DNA of 64,000 nucleotides from a bacterium (GTDB lineage Bacteria; Sysuimicrobiota; Sysuimicrobiia; Sysuimicrobiales; Segetimicrobiaceae), in assembly GCA_035295165.1 (NCBI GenBank), contig DATGJN010000049.1, forward strand, positions 1-64,000, read 5' to 3'. The notes under the pieces were generated by a model. That model had not been told where the DNA came from. It did no database searches and worked only from the letters and a program-made list of their open reading frames with translations. This document shows, in pieces, positions 1 through 8,509 of this stretch (positions within the stretch are counted from its first letter, which is position 1; every line of letters begins with the position of its first letter). Both the position numbers and the translations under genes were made by a program.

Positions 1-1399
1 CCGCGGGATGGAGCCGGTACGCGCCGTTCGTGATGTGGGTCGTGCCGATGTTCTTGGCGGCCGGGAGGAGGTTCGACGTTCGGGCTGGCACCAGCGCGCC
101 GAGCGGGATCTGGAACGGTTTGGTGTCGATGTCGGTCGTCCGATCGCCGCACCCGTGGAGGTCGATCGGATAGAACGCGATTCCCACCGCGTCGTCGAAG
201 CGTGCAGCGCGCGATTCGGGGTGTGCGTGCGCCGCGATGTCCCGTTCGACGATCGTAGAACGCGCCCGCAGGCGCCGTCCCTCGCGCACGTACGGGACCT
301 GCGACAGGCCGTCTGCGCTGCCCATCACGTCCGGCCGGAGACGAAGCTCGGGGTACCCGGTGCCGCCTTCGTCCCGGGGCGCTTCGGTCTGGAGCCAGTA
401 CAGGAAACCCAGGCTCAACAACCGCGCCTGCCGGTACCGCGTCGCTTGTTCGTCGGCCGCCCGGTCGACGACGGTGCCTCCGCGAAAGTCGTTCCCCGTC
501 CAGTTCAGGATGCTGACGTCGCGGGGAACCCGCGGGTCGTTGAAGTTGCGCGCGTCCAGCGCGCGCCGGTACGTCCAGAACGGACCCCCGGTCCCCTGGG
601 CCGTTGCGAACATCTTGTACGGGGGCGTGCCGGTCAGCCACGGACGATAGACGAACGTGTAGGGCTGGGCGTCGCGATTCTGCTCGTACCCCTCGGGTTT
701 GGGGATCGTGTGGTCTTCCCCAGGACAGTACTCCACGGCGATCGGGAAGGTGAAGTTCTGGAGGCAGGCCGGGTTCGGTACGTCGGGCGCCGATGGCTCT
801 CCGGTCTCCGCCCGCGATTCCTGCCCGAGCGCATACGCCGTCGCCGTGTAGACGAGCACGTCGCCCAGATCCGTGGCGTCGAGGACGAACGCCGCCCGGA
901 ACCGGATGAATGTTCCGTTCTCGCGGTGCCGCGTGAGGACGGACGCGACCTGTCCGTCGTAGACTTCCGCGGCGACCGCGCGCGTGTGGTAGAAGACCTG
1001 GAGCTCGCCGGTCTCGTGCGGGCCGGCCATCATCGCCTCGAGCACCGCGGCGCCGGCGCGGGGTTCGAACGACAGCCGGCTGACCCACGCGTTGCCGGGG
1101 TTGAGTTGCGGAGCGGCCGCAGCCGCGGAGGTGAGCGCGTACTGCGAGCGGTAGTAACTGCGGATCGCCTCACGCAGCGCATAGTACGAGCCGGTCCCGC
1201 CGAACGTTTCGATGTAACGGTGTTCGTCGAGCGACGAGACGCCCTGCGTGCTGATCTGACCGCCCGGCCACCCCGTCTCTTCGATGAGGCACACCCGCCG
1301 CCCGAGCCGGACCGCGCGCAGGGCCGCTGCGCACCCGCCAAGGCCGGCGCCCACAACGAGGACGTCGCAGGCGATCTCGATCTCCTGCTCCACTCCCAT
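1..1399 (-). CDS. FAD-dependent oxidoreductase, C-terminus beyond window
   Basis: The reading frame starts at an ATG at 1399 with an AGGGAG-like ribosome site about 8-10 bases upstream and runs off the left edge, giving about 466 residues. The N-terminus carries a Rossmann dinucleotide-binding fold (VLVVGAGLGGCAAALRA) with the ribose-binding acidic residue at the end of strand two (CLIEETGWPGG), as in the FAD_oxidored (PF12831) family. An ATDLGD segment in the middle and a PAKNIGTTHITNGAYRLHPA segment near the edge are typical of this family. The substrate cannot be told from sequence. It is divergent from the aminotransferase at 1644; the roughly 245 bases between them would hold both promoters. 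Confidence 0.85.
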   Translation of the reverse strand, partial: MGVEQEIEIACDVLVVGAGLGGCAAALRAVRLGRRVCLIEETGWPGGQISTQGVSSLDEHRYIETFGGTGSYYALREAIRSYYRSQYALTSAAAAAPQLNPGNAWVSRLSFEPRAGAAVLEAMMAGPHETGELQVFYHTRAVAAEVYDGQVASVLTRHRENGTFIRFRAAFVLDATDLGDVLVYTATAYALGQESRAETGEPSAPDVPNPACLQNFTFPIAVEYCPGEDHTIPKPEGYEQNRDAQPYTFVYRPWLTGTPPYKMFATAQGTGGPFWTYRRALDARNFNDPRVPRDVSILNWTGNDFRGGTVVDRAADEQATRYRQARLLSLGFLYWLQTEAPRDEGGTGYPELRLRPDVMGSADGLSQVPYVREGRRLRARSTIVERDIAAHAHPESRAARFDDAVGIAFYPIDLHGCGDRTTDIDTKPFQIPLGALVPARTSNLLPAAKNIGTTHITNGAYRLHPA

Positions 1400-1643
1400 G
1401 CGCACATGCTCCCTGGCGGGCCGCCGTCCCGTCCGGGGGCGCGTGCCTGGTTCCCGCCGAGTTCGCTTCTCGCGCGTGCCCGTAACGCCGTCCGGCCGAG
1501 GCGCGCGCACGGGCGTGGATGGCCGGGGCGGCCGGCCCCGATACGCGCGCAGGTTGCTTCGGCGGGGTCGTGGGGCTTCCTGCCCCACGCGACCGTCGAG
1601 ACCGAGACGGGATCGCCCCGCTCCGGCAGAGAAATCTGGCGCC

Positions 1644-3005
1644 ATGACGCGTTCACGTCCGCCCGTCCTGCGTGCGCCGTCTTTGTGGCATCAGGGGCAG
1701 ACCCAGGCGGCGCTGGCCCGCGCCGGTGGCCCGCTGCTTCTCGTGCGAGGCCAGGGCAGCCACGTGTGGGATTCGCGGGGGCGCGACTACCTTGATGCGC
1801 GCTCCGGCCTGTGGGCGGTGCTGGTGGGGTACGGCCGCGACGATGTCATCGCCGCGGTGGACGCTCAACTCCGCACGCTCTCGTTTGCGCCGCTCACCGA
1901 CGTGGCGTCGCCGGTGGCGGCGGAGCTCGCCGTCCGTCTCGGCGCGCTCGCGCCCGGCGATCTCGAGAGCGTGGCGCTCGTGCCGACCGGCTCCGAAGCG
2001 GTGGACACAGCGCTCAAACTCGCCAGGTTGTTTCACTATGCGGGCGGAGACCGTCGGCGGCGCATTGTGATCAGCCGCGAGTACTCGGCGCACGGCAGCA
2101 CGTACGCCGGTATCTCGCTCAGCGACCCCGATCGCGGGTTGCTGCGGGGCATCGGTCCCGGCGTCCGCGGCATCCGGTTTGCGCCGACGCCGTATCGGTA
2201 CCGCTGTCCCTACTGCGCGGACGCGTCGGCCTGCACGCTCGCGTGCGCGGGAGCGCTGGAGGACGCGATCATTGAGGCCGGCCCCGACCGCGTCGCCGCG
2301 ATCTTCGCGGAGCCGGTCCCGGGACCGGGCGGCGTCATCGTTCCCCCGGACGCGTACTGGCCGAGCGTGCGCGCGCTCTGCGATCGGTACGGCGTGCTGC
2401 TCGTGGCCGATGAGGTGGTGACGGGGTTCGGGCGGACCGGCCGCTGGTTCGCGTGCGACCATTGGGGGCTGGTTCCGGATTTGCTGATCGTGGGGAAGGC
2501 CATGACCGGGGGATATCAGTCGCTCGCGGCGGTGATGATGCGCCGACGCGTCGCCGAGCGTCTCGCGACTCGGCTCGTGCCTCACGGGTTCACCTACAGC
2601 GGCCACCCGGCCGCGTGTGCGGCGGCGCTCGCGTGCCTGCGCATCGTCGAGGACGAGGCCTTGGCGGAGCGCGCCGGGCGCCTGGGGCGCCGCTTGCTCG
2701 ACGGCCTCCGCGATGCCCTCTCGGGGTGTCCTCTCGTGGGCGAGGTACGCGGCATCGGGCTCATGGCCGCGGTGGAGTTGGTCGACGATCCAGCGACGCG
2801 CGCGCCGGCGCGTCTGACGGCGCGGTTGTTGCGCCGCCTGGACGCGGATCTGCGAGGGCGCGGCGTGCTGTGCTTCGTCGACAATCCCGTGATCGTCGCC
2901 CCGCCCCTCGTCGTCTCCGACGAGGACGTGGACCGCTTGGTGAGCGTCGTGTCAGAGTCGCTGCGCGCGCTGGCGGAGCGCCGGCGCACCGCGTGGAGCG
3001 GATGA
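1644..3005 (+). CDS. Class III aminotransferase (PLP-dependent)
   Basis: A 453-residue fold-type I enzyme that would move an amino group between an omega- or alpha-amino donor and a keto acid. The PLP lysine is in LIVGKAMTGGYQS at about residue 285, and the aspartate that contacts the pyridine nitrogen is in VADEVVTGFGRTGRW. An internal cysteine cluster (CPYCADASACTLACAG) is seen in a subset of the family near taurine-pyruvate-type transaminases. I chose ATG 1644 because homology to the family begins there (SLWHQGQTQAALARAG), although the frame is open further upstream. The stop codon overlaps an ATG at 3002, so it is coupled to the crotonase gene that follows; together they suggest catabolism of an amino acid or amine through a CoA thioester. 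The exact substrate is unknown. Confidence 0.88.
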   Translation: MTRSRPPVLRAPSLWHQGQTQAALARAGGPLLLVRGQGSHVWDSRGRDYLDARSGLWAVLVGYGRDDVIAAVDAQLRTLSFAPLTDVASPVAAELAVRLGALAPGDLESVALVPTGSEAVDTALKLARLFHYAGGDRRRRIVISREYSAHGSTYAGISLSDPDRGLLRGIGPGVRGIRFAPTPYRYRCPYCADASACTLACAGALEDAIIEAGPDRVAAIFAEPVPGPGGVIVPPDAYWPSVRALCDRYGVLLVADEVVTGFGRTGRWFACDHWGLVPDLLIVGKAMTGGYQSLAAVMMRRRVAERLATRLVPHGFTYSGHPAACAAALACLRIVEDEALAERAGRLGRRLLDGLRDALSGCPLVGEVRGIGLMAAVELVDDPATRAPARLTARLLRRLDADLRGRGVLCFVDNPVIVAPPLVVSDEDVDRLVSVVSESLRALAERRRTAWSG

Positions 3006-3019
3006 AGGGGGGACGGCCC

Positions 3020-3799
3020 ATGACCGAGGCGATCGTGACGCTCGACGGCCAGGATGGCATCTTCACACTGACGCTGCACCGGCCGGACGTGCTGAACGCG
3101 CTGAGCACGGTCCTGTGTCGCGAGACCGCGGACGCGATCGCACGCGTCGCGCAGGATCCGGGTGCTCGGGCATTGATCCTCACGGGGGCGGGCCGTGCGT
3201 TCTGCGCTGGCGCCGACCTCAAGGAGCGGGAGGGCGCGACGCTCGAGGCGCTCTGGGCCCACAACCGCAGTATCGTGCAACTTCCGCACGCGCTCGAGCG
3301 GCTCTCGGTGCCGACGATCGCGGCTATCAACGGGTTGGCGCTCGGCGGCGGCTGCGAACTGGCGTTGGGATGCGACCTGCGGTGGGCCACCGAGGCAACC
3401 GTGCTCGGGTGTCCCGAGGTGACCCGCGGCATCATTCCGGCGGCCGGCGCGACCCAGCGATTGCCGCGCCTCGTGGGACCCTCGCGCGCAATGGCGATCA
3501 TTCTGACCGGCGGGCGCATTACGGCGCAGGAAGCCTATCGGATCGGGTTGGTCGACGCGGTCGTTCCGGCGGATCGACTCTTGTCGGCCGTGACAGAGGT
3601 CGCGCGGGTGATCGCGGCCAATGCGCCGCTGGCCGTGCGCGCCGCGAAACAGGCGATCCGAGAAGGCTTGGCGCGCGGGCCGGAGGAGGGGTTCGAACTC
3701 GAGGGCCGGCTGCAGCGGCAGCTGTACGAGACTGCCGACTGCCGGGAGGGGATCGCGTCGTTCCGCGAGCGTCGGCCGCCGCGCTGGGTCGGGCGCTGA
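3020..3799 (+). CDS. Enoyl-CoA hydratase/isomerase family protein
   Basis: A 259-residue crotonase-fold protein. The CoA and oxyanion-hole motifs are clear: GAGRAFCAGADLKE near residue 60 and NGLALGGGCELALGCD near residue 105, followed by a glutamate in GCPEVTRGIIPAAGAT at the position used for hydration. Two in-frame ATGs lie close together. I prefer 3020 because GGGGGA sits about 6 bases upstream and the family start (TEAIVTLDGQDGIFTLTL) follows directly; ATG 3002 overlaps the upstream aminotransferase stop. The pair forms a tight two-gene operon. Substrate chain length cannot be read from the sequence. Confidence 0.9.
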   Translation: MTEAIVTLDGQDGIFTLTLHRPDVLNALSTVLCRETADAIARVAQDPGARALILTGAGRAFCAGADLKEREGATLEALWAHNRSIVQLPHALERLSVPTIAAINGLALGGGCELALGCDLRWATEATVLGCPEVTRGIIPAAGATQRLPRLVGPSRAMAIILTGGRITAQEAYRIGLVDAVVPADRLLSAVTEVARVIAANAPLAVRAAKQAIREGLARGPEEGFELEGRLQRQLYETADCREGIASFRERRPPRWVGR

Positions 3800-4025
3800 G
3801 CTCGGCGCCGCGCGGTCGTGTCCAGCCGATCGCGAACTCCATTCTCGCGGCGGCGGCGTTGGGGATTGGCGAGGGCCGATCAGGGAGGCAGACCCAGGGT
3901 GTTGGTGACACCGCTGGCAGCACGAAGATCTCGATGAACACCCGGCCGTCCGCGCTGCCGACGACCCTTGGTCCACCGGCTACGTTACCGCGTCGCGTGC
4001 GCGCCCGCCGGCGGGGCCCCGGCGA

Positions 4026-5009
4026 CTACGCGGTGGGTGTCTTGGGCGACAGCGACCGCCGCTTCATCGCGTACAGGCGGGTGTCGGCCGCCTGCAAGAG
4101 CTGGTCTGCGGTATCTCCGTCCACCGGCCACGTCGCGGTGCCCCAGCACAACGCCAGGTGATGATGCGCGGGCAGGATCTCCGCCGCGCGCAGCCGGGTG
4201 ACCAGGGCCTCCGCCTGCTCCGCGGACGTCTCGGGCATTAACAGGACGAACTCGTCGCCGCCGTACCGAGCGGCCAGGTCGGACAGTCGAATGGACTCGT
4301 GCAAGGCGCGACCAAAGGAGGCCAGCGCCGTATCCCCCGCGTTGTGCCCGAACGTATCGTTGATAGTCTTGAACCCATCGAGATCAAGCAGGGCGATGCT
4401 GCACGGCCTGGTGGTGCGGCGGCAGCGTCCGATCTCGCCGGTCAGGCGTTCAAGTAGCGTTCTGCGGTTCGGTAGCCCGGTCAGCGAGTCCGTGGTTGCG
4501 GCCTCCCGCAACTGTTCGTGCAGGCGCGCCACCTCGATCGCGCCCGCCAGATAGCTAGCCACCACCGTGAGCAGGTCCAGATCGGCATCTGTGAACGCGT
4601 CGGTGGACGCGCGATACGCGCTCAAGACGCCGACGCAGTGGCCCTGGCTGATCATCGGCGCGAAGATGCCTGAGCGCACACCCGGGTCTCTTCGGGTCAC
4701 GCGACCGTCTGCGTGGAGGTCGGGCACGATCTCGGGGGTGGCCGAATCGATGACCCTCCACACCAACCCTTGGCCCCTGGGTAGGACGTATCCGCGTACG
4801 ATGTGCCGGAGTCCGGAGCCCGCTCGAACCACGACGACCTCCTCGCCGTCGCGTGTCTCGCACAGGCCGATCGCACACGAGTCAAGCCCGGCCGCGTCCC
4901 GCAGGGCGTCCACCACCTGGTGCAACAGATCGGCCAGGTTGAGCACGACGGTGAACTCGGTCGTCAGCCGCGCGAGAAACGCGAGGGCCTTGTCCGGTTT
5001 GTTCTGCAT
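4026..5009 (-). CDS. Diguanylate cyclase with N-terminal GAF domain
   Basis: A 327-residue soluble protein that would make cyclic di-GMP from two GTP. Residues about 10-165 form a GAF sensor (EFTVVLNLADLLHQVVDAL through LLTVVASYLAGAIEVARL), and the rest is a GGDEF domain with the intact active-site signature RYGGDEFVLL. An RLSD sequence five residues before GGDEF fits the RxxD product-inhibition site, so feedback control is likely. No membrane segment is seen. The frame extends to a GTG at 5087, but the extra 26 residues are low-complexity (PRPASSGARSRRRPA) and look non-coding, so I prefer ATG 5009. It is convergent with the crotonase gene and ends 226 bases from it. Confidence 0.88.
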   Translation of the reverse strand: MQNKPDKALAFLARLTTEFTVVLNLADLLHQVVDALRDAAGLDSCAIGLCETRDGEEVVVVRAGSGLRHIVRGYVLPRGQGLVWRVIDSATPEIVPDLHADGRVTRRDPGVRSGIFAPMISQGHCVGVLSAYRASTDAFTDADLDLLTVVASYLAGAIEVARLHEQLREAATTDSLTGLPNRRTLLERLTGEIGRCRRTTRPCSIALLDLDGFKTINDTFGHNAGDTALASFGRALHESIRLSDLAARYGGDEFVLLMPETSAEQAEALVTRLRAAEILPAHHHLALCWGTATWPVDGDTADQLLQAADTRLYAMKRRSLSPKTPTA

Positions 5010-5943
5010 GGGTGCGTCCGCCGCTGGTCGACGTCGAGACCGCGCGCCGCTACTCGCGGGCCGCGGCGTATCGGAGGCGTCATGCACGCGGCCCGCGTGT
5101 GTTCACGCCACCGATCACGCTGTCCCCCCCGTGGTTCAAGTAAGGAACTCTGTCCGTACACAGCCATCCTGCCCTCATGCGGGCCGGCTTAGACGCAGGC
5201 ACGCGATCGGGGATCACGCCGCCGACATGATCAGTGAGATGTGAATGGCGAATAGTCGCTAAGTGTGGTTGTGCCGTGCGATGGTGACGGCCACATGCAG
5301 GTTCAGTGCAAGTTTCCTTGAACCGAATGCGTCCCCCGCCGGATAGTCAGTGACTCACCCCTGGACCGACGTTCGCGCGAATCTGGGCCCGATGAACGCA
5401 GACGTGCTCAAACTTCACGCGAGGGACATTCCGGCATAAGCGGATGTCTCGCCGCATGGGCAAGCCAGCGTCGGCGTACGGCGAGCACGGCAGCAGGAAA
5501 TCTCAGGGTACTCGCGTAGGATGTCAGTGGCGCCAGCATCTCCGGGGAGATCAGATGCGAGCGGAAGTTACTGTCTTCCAACCGGCCAAGGAGTTGCGCG
5601 CACATCGGTCATTGTGGTTGCGCCGCCGGCAGGTTGGTGGATACGCCTACGTTGCCTCTTGGACGGTCGGCGTGAACGGTTCGAATCGCGCGTGCGCACG
5701 CGTGCCGCAGGTGCTGATTGAGCCGCGAGCACCTTTGATCGTACGCCCTCTGCAACCCTGCCACATTTCATCAGGTACTGGGATGCCTGTAAGGCATCCT
5801 GAAGCTGATTCCGGCGCCCCCGAGACGGCCACAAGATCAGAAGGGAGTGGGCAGGCGCGCGTTCCGCGGATCGCCCGCGATGCTACTTGCGGCGATCCGG
5901 AACGCCATGCGCTACCAAGAACCCTCGGAGGCGAGGTCCAACA
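5010..5943. other. Gene-free stretch upstream of the PTS operon
   Basis: No reading frame here has a recognisable domain or convincing start. The open frames present are low-complexity and look like chance frames. The stretch holds the upstream region of the diguanylate cyclase on its left and the leader of the PTS operon on its right, including the inverted repeat at 5770-5809. Confidence 0.5.
5770..5809 (+). promoter_or_regulatory. Two-tier inverted repeat upstream of gutM
   Basis: An inner stem GGATGCC/GGCATCC with a TGTAA loop (5781-5799) is nested in an outer ATCAG/CTGAT pairing. It lies about 135 bases before gutM with no T-run after it, so an operator or leader hairpin for the PTS operon is more likely than a terminator. 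There is no direct evidence for the binding protein. Confidence 0.35.
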
Positions 5944-6381
5944 ATGAGTTCCACGGCGGCGGTCATCGTCATCGCCCTAGCCATCGTGTGGACACTTCAG
6001 TACCTGCTGACCTTCCGGCAGATGCGGCGGTTCTACAAGCGCACGGCCGAGTTGCGAGGTGACGGACTGCTGTCCATTGGCGTGGCGGGCTCGACGTGGC
6101 GGCGGAAGCAGTACGCGGTGCTCGTGGTCGACGAGCATCAGCGGATCGTCCACGCTGAGCAACTCTCCGGTTGGACAGTGTTCGCGAGCTTGAAACCCAT
6201 TCCGGGGATCGTCGGCCAGCCGCTGGGCAATCTGAGGGACGACGATCTCAAGCTGCCGGTGTCACCGAAGTTGTTGGGCGCGCTGCGTAGTGCGTCGACG
6301 TACATCGAAAACCGCACGATCCGCGAGGGTACGACGCAAGCAAACGGGACCATGGGGGGCAAATCGGCTACGGCGAGTTGA
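5944..6381 (+). CDS. gutM: GutM-like glucitol operon activator
   Basis: A 145-residue protein of the GutM/SrlM family (PF06923): an N-terminal membrane-spanning segment (VIVIALAIVWTLQYLLTF, about residues 7-24), the conserved RQMRRFYKR run, and a C-terminal domain with GVAGSTWRRKQYAVLVVD. In Escherichia coli this protein activates the glucitol operon together with the SrlR/GutR repressor; no repressor is visible here. ATG 5944 follows a GGAGG about 10 bases upstream, and homology starts there. It is the first gene of a six-gene unit with the PTS components. Confidence 0.85.
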   Translation: MSSTAAVIVIALAIVWTLQYLLTFRQMRRFYKRTAELRGDGLLSIGVAGSTWRRKQYAVLVVDEHQRIVHAEQLSGWTVFASLKPIPGIVGQPLGNLRDDDLKLPVSPKLLGALRSASTYIENRTIREGTTQANGTMGGKSATAS

Positions 6382-6485
6382 TGCGTGGCGCACCCGAGAG
6401 GGGGTGAGGGTTCGAACAACACTACGAACTCGATCCTGAGGAACAGGATCGGTTCGGACCCACGATGCAACACCCGAGGTGGGAC

Positions 6486-7067
6486 ATGGATGCTGTCGTC
6501 GCGTCGGCGGTATGGTTCATCGGCTTGTTTCAAGCTGGCGCCAAGTATTTCACGGGTTTGGTCACCGGTATTATCCCACTGGTCATCGTGCTGATGACGG
6601 CGTTCAACGCGGTCATTGCGCTCATCGGTCAGGAACGCGTCGACCGTTTTGCCGTGTTCGCGTCACGCCCCGGCTGGGCGTACACTCCCCTGCGGTACGT
6701 CGCGCTGCCCATCGTCGCAGTATTCTTCCTCACCAACCCGATGGCGTATACGATGGGACGCTTCCTGCCGGAGCGGTTGAAGCCGGCCTTCTACGACTCA
6801 GCAGTGTCGTTCGTGCATCCCCCGCTGGGCCTCTTCCCACACGTCAATCCCGGTGAGCTCTTCGTCTGGGCCGGCATCGCGCTGGGGGTGACGACTGGCT
6901 ACGGGGCCGCCACGACGGCCCGGCTCGCGGTCGCCTATCTGATCATGGGGGTCGTGGTCATCTTCATCCGTGGCATCGTCACCGAGCGCATCACCGCAGC
7001 GCTCTGGAAGGCGCCGGCGCAGACGCCGGAAACCGTGGCAGTCGCTGGTGAAGGAGAGGCCCCATGA
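6486..7067 (+). CDS. srlA: PTS glucitol/sorbitol-type EIIC component
   Basis: A 193-residue membrane protein matching the EIIC-GUT family (PF03608): it opens with FIGLFQAGAKYFTGLVTGIIP and has several further hydrophobic spans, with the conserved LTNPMAYTMGRFLPE and PLGLFPHVNPGE segments. It would form half of the sugar channel. ATG 6486 follows GAGGTGGG directly upstream; an earlier ATG at 6465 lacks a ribosome site. Its stop overlaps the next start (ATGA at 7064), so the two channel halves are translationally coupled. Confidence 0.88.
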   Translation: MDAVVASAVWFIGLFQAGAKYFTGLVTGIIPLVIVLMTAFNAVIALIGQERVDRFAVFASRPGWAYTPLRYVALPIVAVFFLTNPMAYTMGRFLPERLKPAFYDSAVSFVHPPLGLFPHVNPGELFVWAGIALGVTTGYGAATTARLAVAYLIMGVVVIFIRGIVTERITAALWKAPAQTPETVAVAGEGEAP

Positions 7068-7603
7068 AAGCGTTCACCAACTTCCTCGAGAGGCTCGGAC
7101 GCGGCACGGGGAAAGTGGTCGGCACATTGTATCAGGCCGGCCGCGACTCGGTGGATCAAGTCGTCAAGAACATCCTGCCGTTCATGGCGTTCATTTCGTT
7201 CGTCATCGGCATCATCACCGCGACCGGGGTGGGCAGCTGGCTGGCGCATGTCCTGCGGCCGTTGGCCAGCAACCCCATCGGCTTGATTGTGATGTCGTTG
7301 ATCGTTGGCTTTCCCGTGCTCTCTCCGGTGCTCGGCCCGGGCGCGGTCATTGCGCAGATCATCGGGACCCTGCTGGGGACTACGTTTGCGAGCAAGGCGC
7401 TCCCGGCATCCATCGCGCTCCCGGCGCTCTTTGCCATCAACCCGCAGGTGGGGTGCGACTTCATTCCCGTGGGCTTGGCGCTCGGTGAGGCCGAGCCGTA
7501 CACGGTAGAGGTCGGTGTGCCGGCGGTCCTGACGTCGCGGCTCATCACGGGGCCCATCGCCGTGATCCTCGCGTACTTTGCGAGCTTTGCTTTTGGATTC
7601 TAA
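7064..7603 (+). CDS. PTS glucitol/sorbitol EIIC2 (C-terminal half of SrlE as a separate gene)
   Basis: A 179-residue membrane protein corresponding to the C-terminal domain of EIIBC-GUT (PF07663), with the family segments VKNILPFMAFISFVIGII, LSPVLGPGAVIAQIIG and FAINPQVGCDFIPVGLALGEAE, ending in a hydrophobic helix. In E. coli SrlE this domain is fused behind the EIIB domain. Here it stands alone and comes before the EIIB gene. It overlaps the EIIC gene by four bases. Confidence 0.88.
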   Translation: MKAFTNFLERLGRGTGKVVGTLYQAGRDSVDQVVKNILPFMAFISFVIGIITATGVGSWLAHVLRPLASNPIGLIVMSLIVGFPVLSPVLGPGAVIAQIIGTLLGTTFASKALPASIALPALFAINPQVGCDFIPVGLALGEAEPYTVEVGVPAVLTSRLITGPIAVILAYFASFAFGF

Positions 7604-7628
7604 GCTACACGACGAGCGGAGGGCGCGC

Positions 7629-8012
7629 ATGCCGGAGGAAAGGGTCTATCATAAGGTCCGCGTCAAGAAGGGTCCGAAAGGCTGGGGAGGGCCGTTGGTC
7701 ATCGCCCCCAAACCCGGCCGCGATTTGATCTATTCGGTGACCGGGGGTGGCATTCATCCGCTGGCGGCCAGGATCGCCGAGATGACTGGCGGGATCCCGT
7801 TCGACGGCTATAGGTCCAAAGCGGCCTTCGAACAAATCGCCGTGGCGGTCATCGACTGCGGTGGCACCGCCCGCGTTGGCGTCTATCCGATGAAGAAGGT
7901 GCTCACGGTGGATATCTATCCCACGTCGCCGTCTGGACCGCTGATGCGTTTCATCACCGAGGAGCTCTTTGTCTCGGGTGTGCGGCCGGAAGACATCGAG
8001 CTCATCCCCTAG
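7629..8012 (+). CDS. PTS glucitol/sorbitol EIIB (N-terminal half of SrlE as a separate gene)
   Basis: A 127-residue soluble domain of the EIIBC-GUT N-terminal family (PF03612): KVRVKKGPKGWGGPLVIAP near the start, the phosphorylated cysteine in VAVIDCGGTARVGVYPMKK, and SGPLMRFITEELFVSGV near the end. It carries phosphate from EIIA to the sugar. ATG 7629 has a GGAGG about 6 bases upstream. The order EIIC2 then EIIB is the reverse of the domain order in SrlE, so the fusion was split and rearranged, or never made. Confidence 0.9.
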   Translation: MPEERVYHKVRVKKGPKGWGGPLVIAPKPGRDLIYSVTGGGIHPLAARIAEMTGGIPFDGYRSKAAFEQIAVAVIDCGGTARVGVYPMKKVLTVDIYPTSPSGPLMRFITEELFVSGVRPEDIELIP

Positions 8013-8099
8013 CGGGGATGGGCGCGGCGGGGCGCGGGCACGATCGGCCCGGCGGCGACGGCCACCGTGCATCCGGACAGACCGGTGGCTGCTGACGCC

Positions 8100-8483
8100 A
8101 TGATCAAGTACCAGGCGCGTATCACGGCCATCGGGCCGCTCGTGTCCGAATTCGTCGACGCGGGCATCCTCGTGTTCTTCGGCCAGACCGCGCCGCCCGA
8201 GTTGGCAGAGTTCTCGATCTTGCACGATGGCGTTCGTCTCGAAGGCACCGTTTCCCCCGGTGATCAGTTTTGTTTCGACGATCACCGGTATCGGGTGCTG
8301 GCAGTAGGCGAGGTGGCCAACAAGAATCTCGATATGCTCGGCCATCTGGTAGTCAAGTTCACGGGCGCGACCATGGCCCAGCTGCCCGGCGATGTGTGCG
8401 TGGAAGCTGCTCCGCTGCCCAAGCTCGCGCTCGGGATGTCCTTTCGTATCGAAGGAGGAGACGGCGACACGCGAGCTAACTGA
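8100..8483 (+). CDS. srlB: PTS glucitol/sorbitol EIIA component
   Basis: A 127-residue EIIA-GUT protein (PF03829). Recognisable parts are YQARITAIGPLVSEFVDAGILVFFG, the histidine of AEFSILHDGVRLEG that fits the phospho-accepting site, and YRVLAVGEVANKNLDMLGHL. ATG 8100 matches the family start; a GTG at 8067 would add 11 residues with no clear ribosome site. It passes phosphate from HPr to EIIB; HPr and EI are not in this window. Confidence 0.88.
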   Translation: MIKYQARITAIGPLVSEFVDAGILVFFGQTAPPELAEFSILHDGVRLEGTVSPGDQFCFDDHRYRVLAVGEVANKNLDMLGHLVVKFTGATMAQLPGDVCVEAAPLPKLALGMSFRIEGGDGDTRAN

Positions 8484-8509
8484 GAGTCTTCCAGGGAGGA
8501 TCAACTGAC

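Noticed and set aside
8-1795. Long open frame on the plus strand over the FAD oxidoreductase
   Set aside because: It is arginine/valine-rich with no domain; the minus strand in the same place encodes a clear Rossmann-fold enzyme.
5444-5947. 167-residue frame upstream of gutM
   Set aside because: Composition looks random, there is no family or ribosome site, and it ends just after the gutM start.
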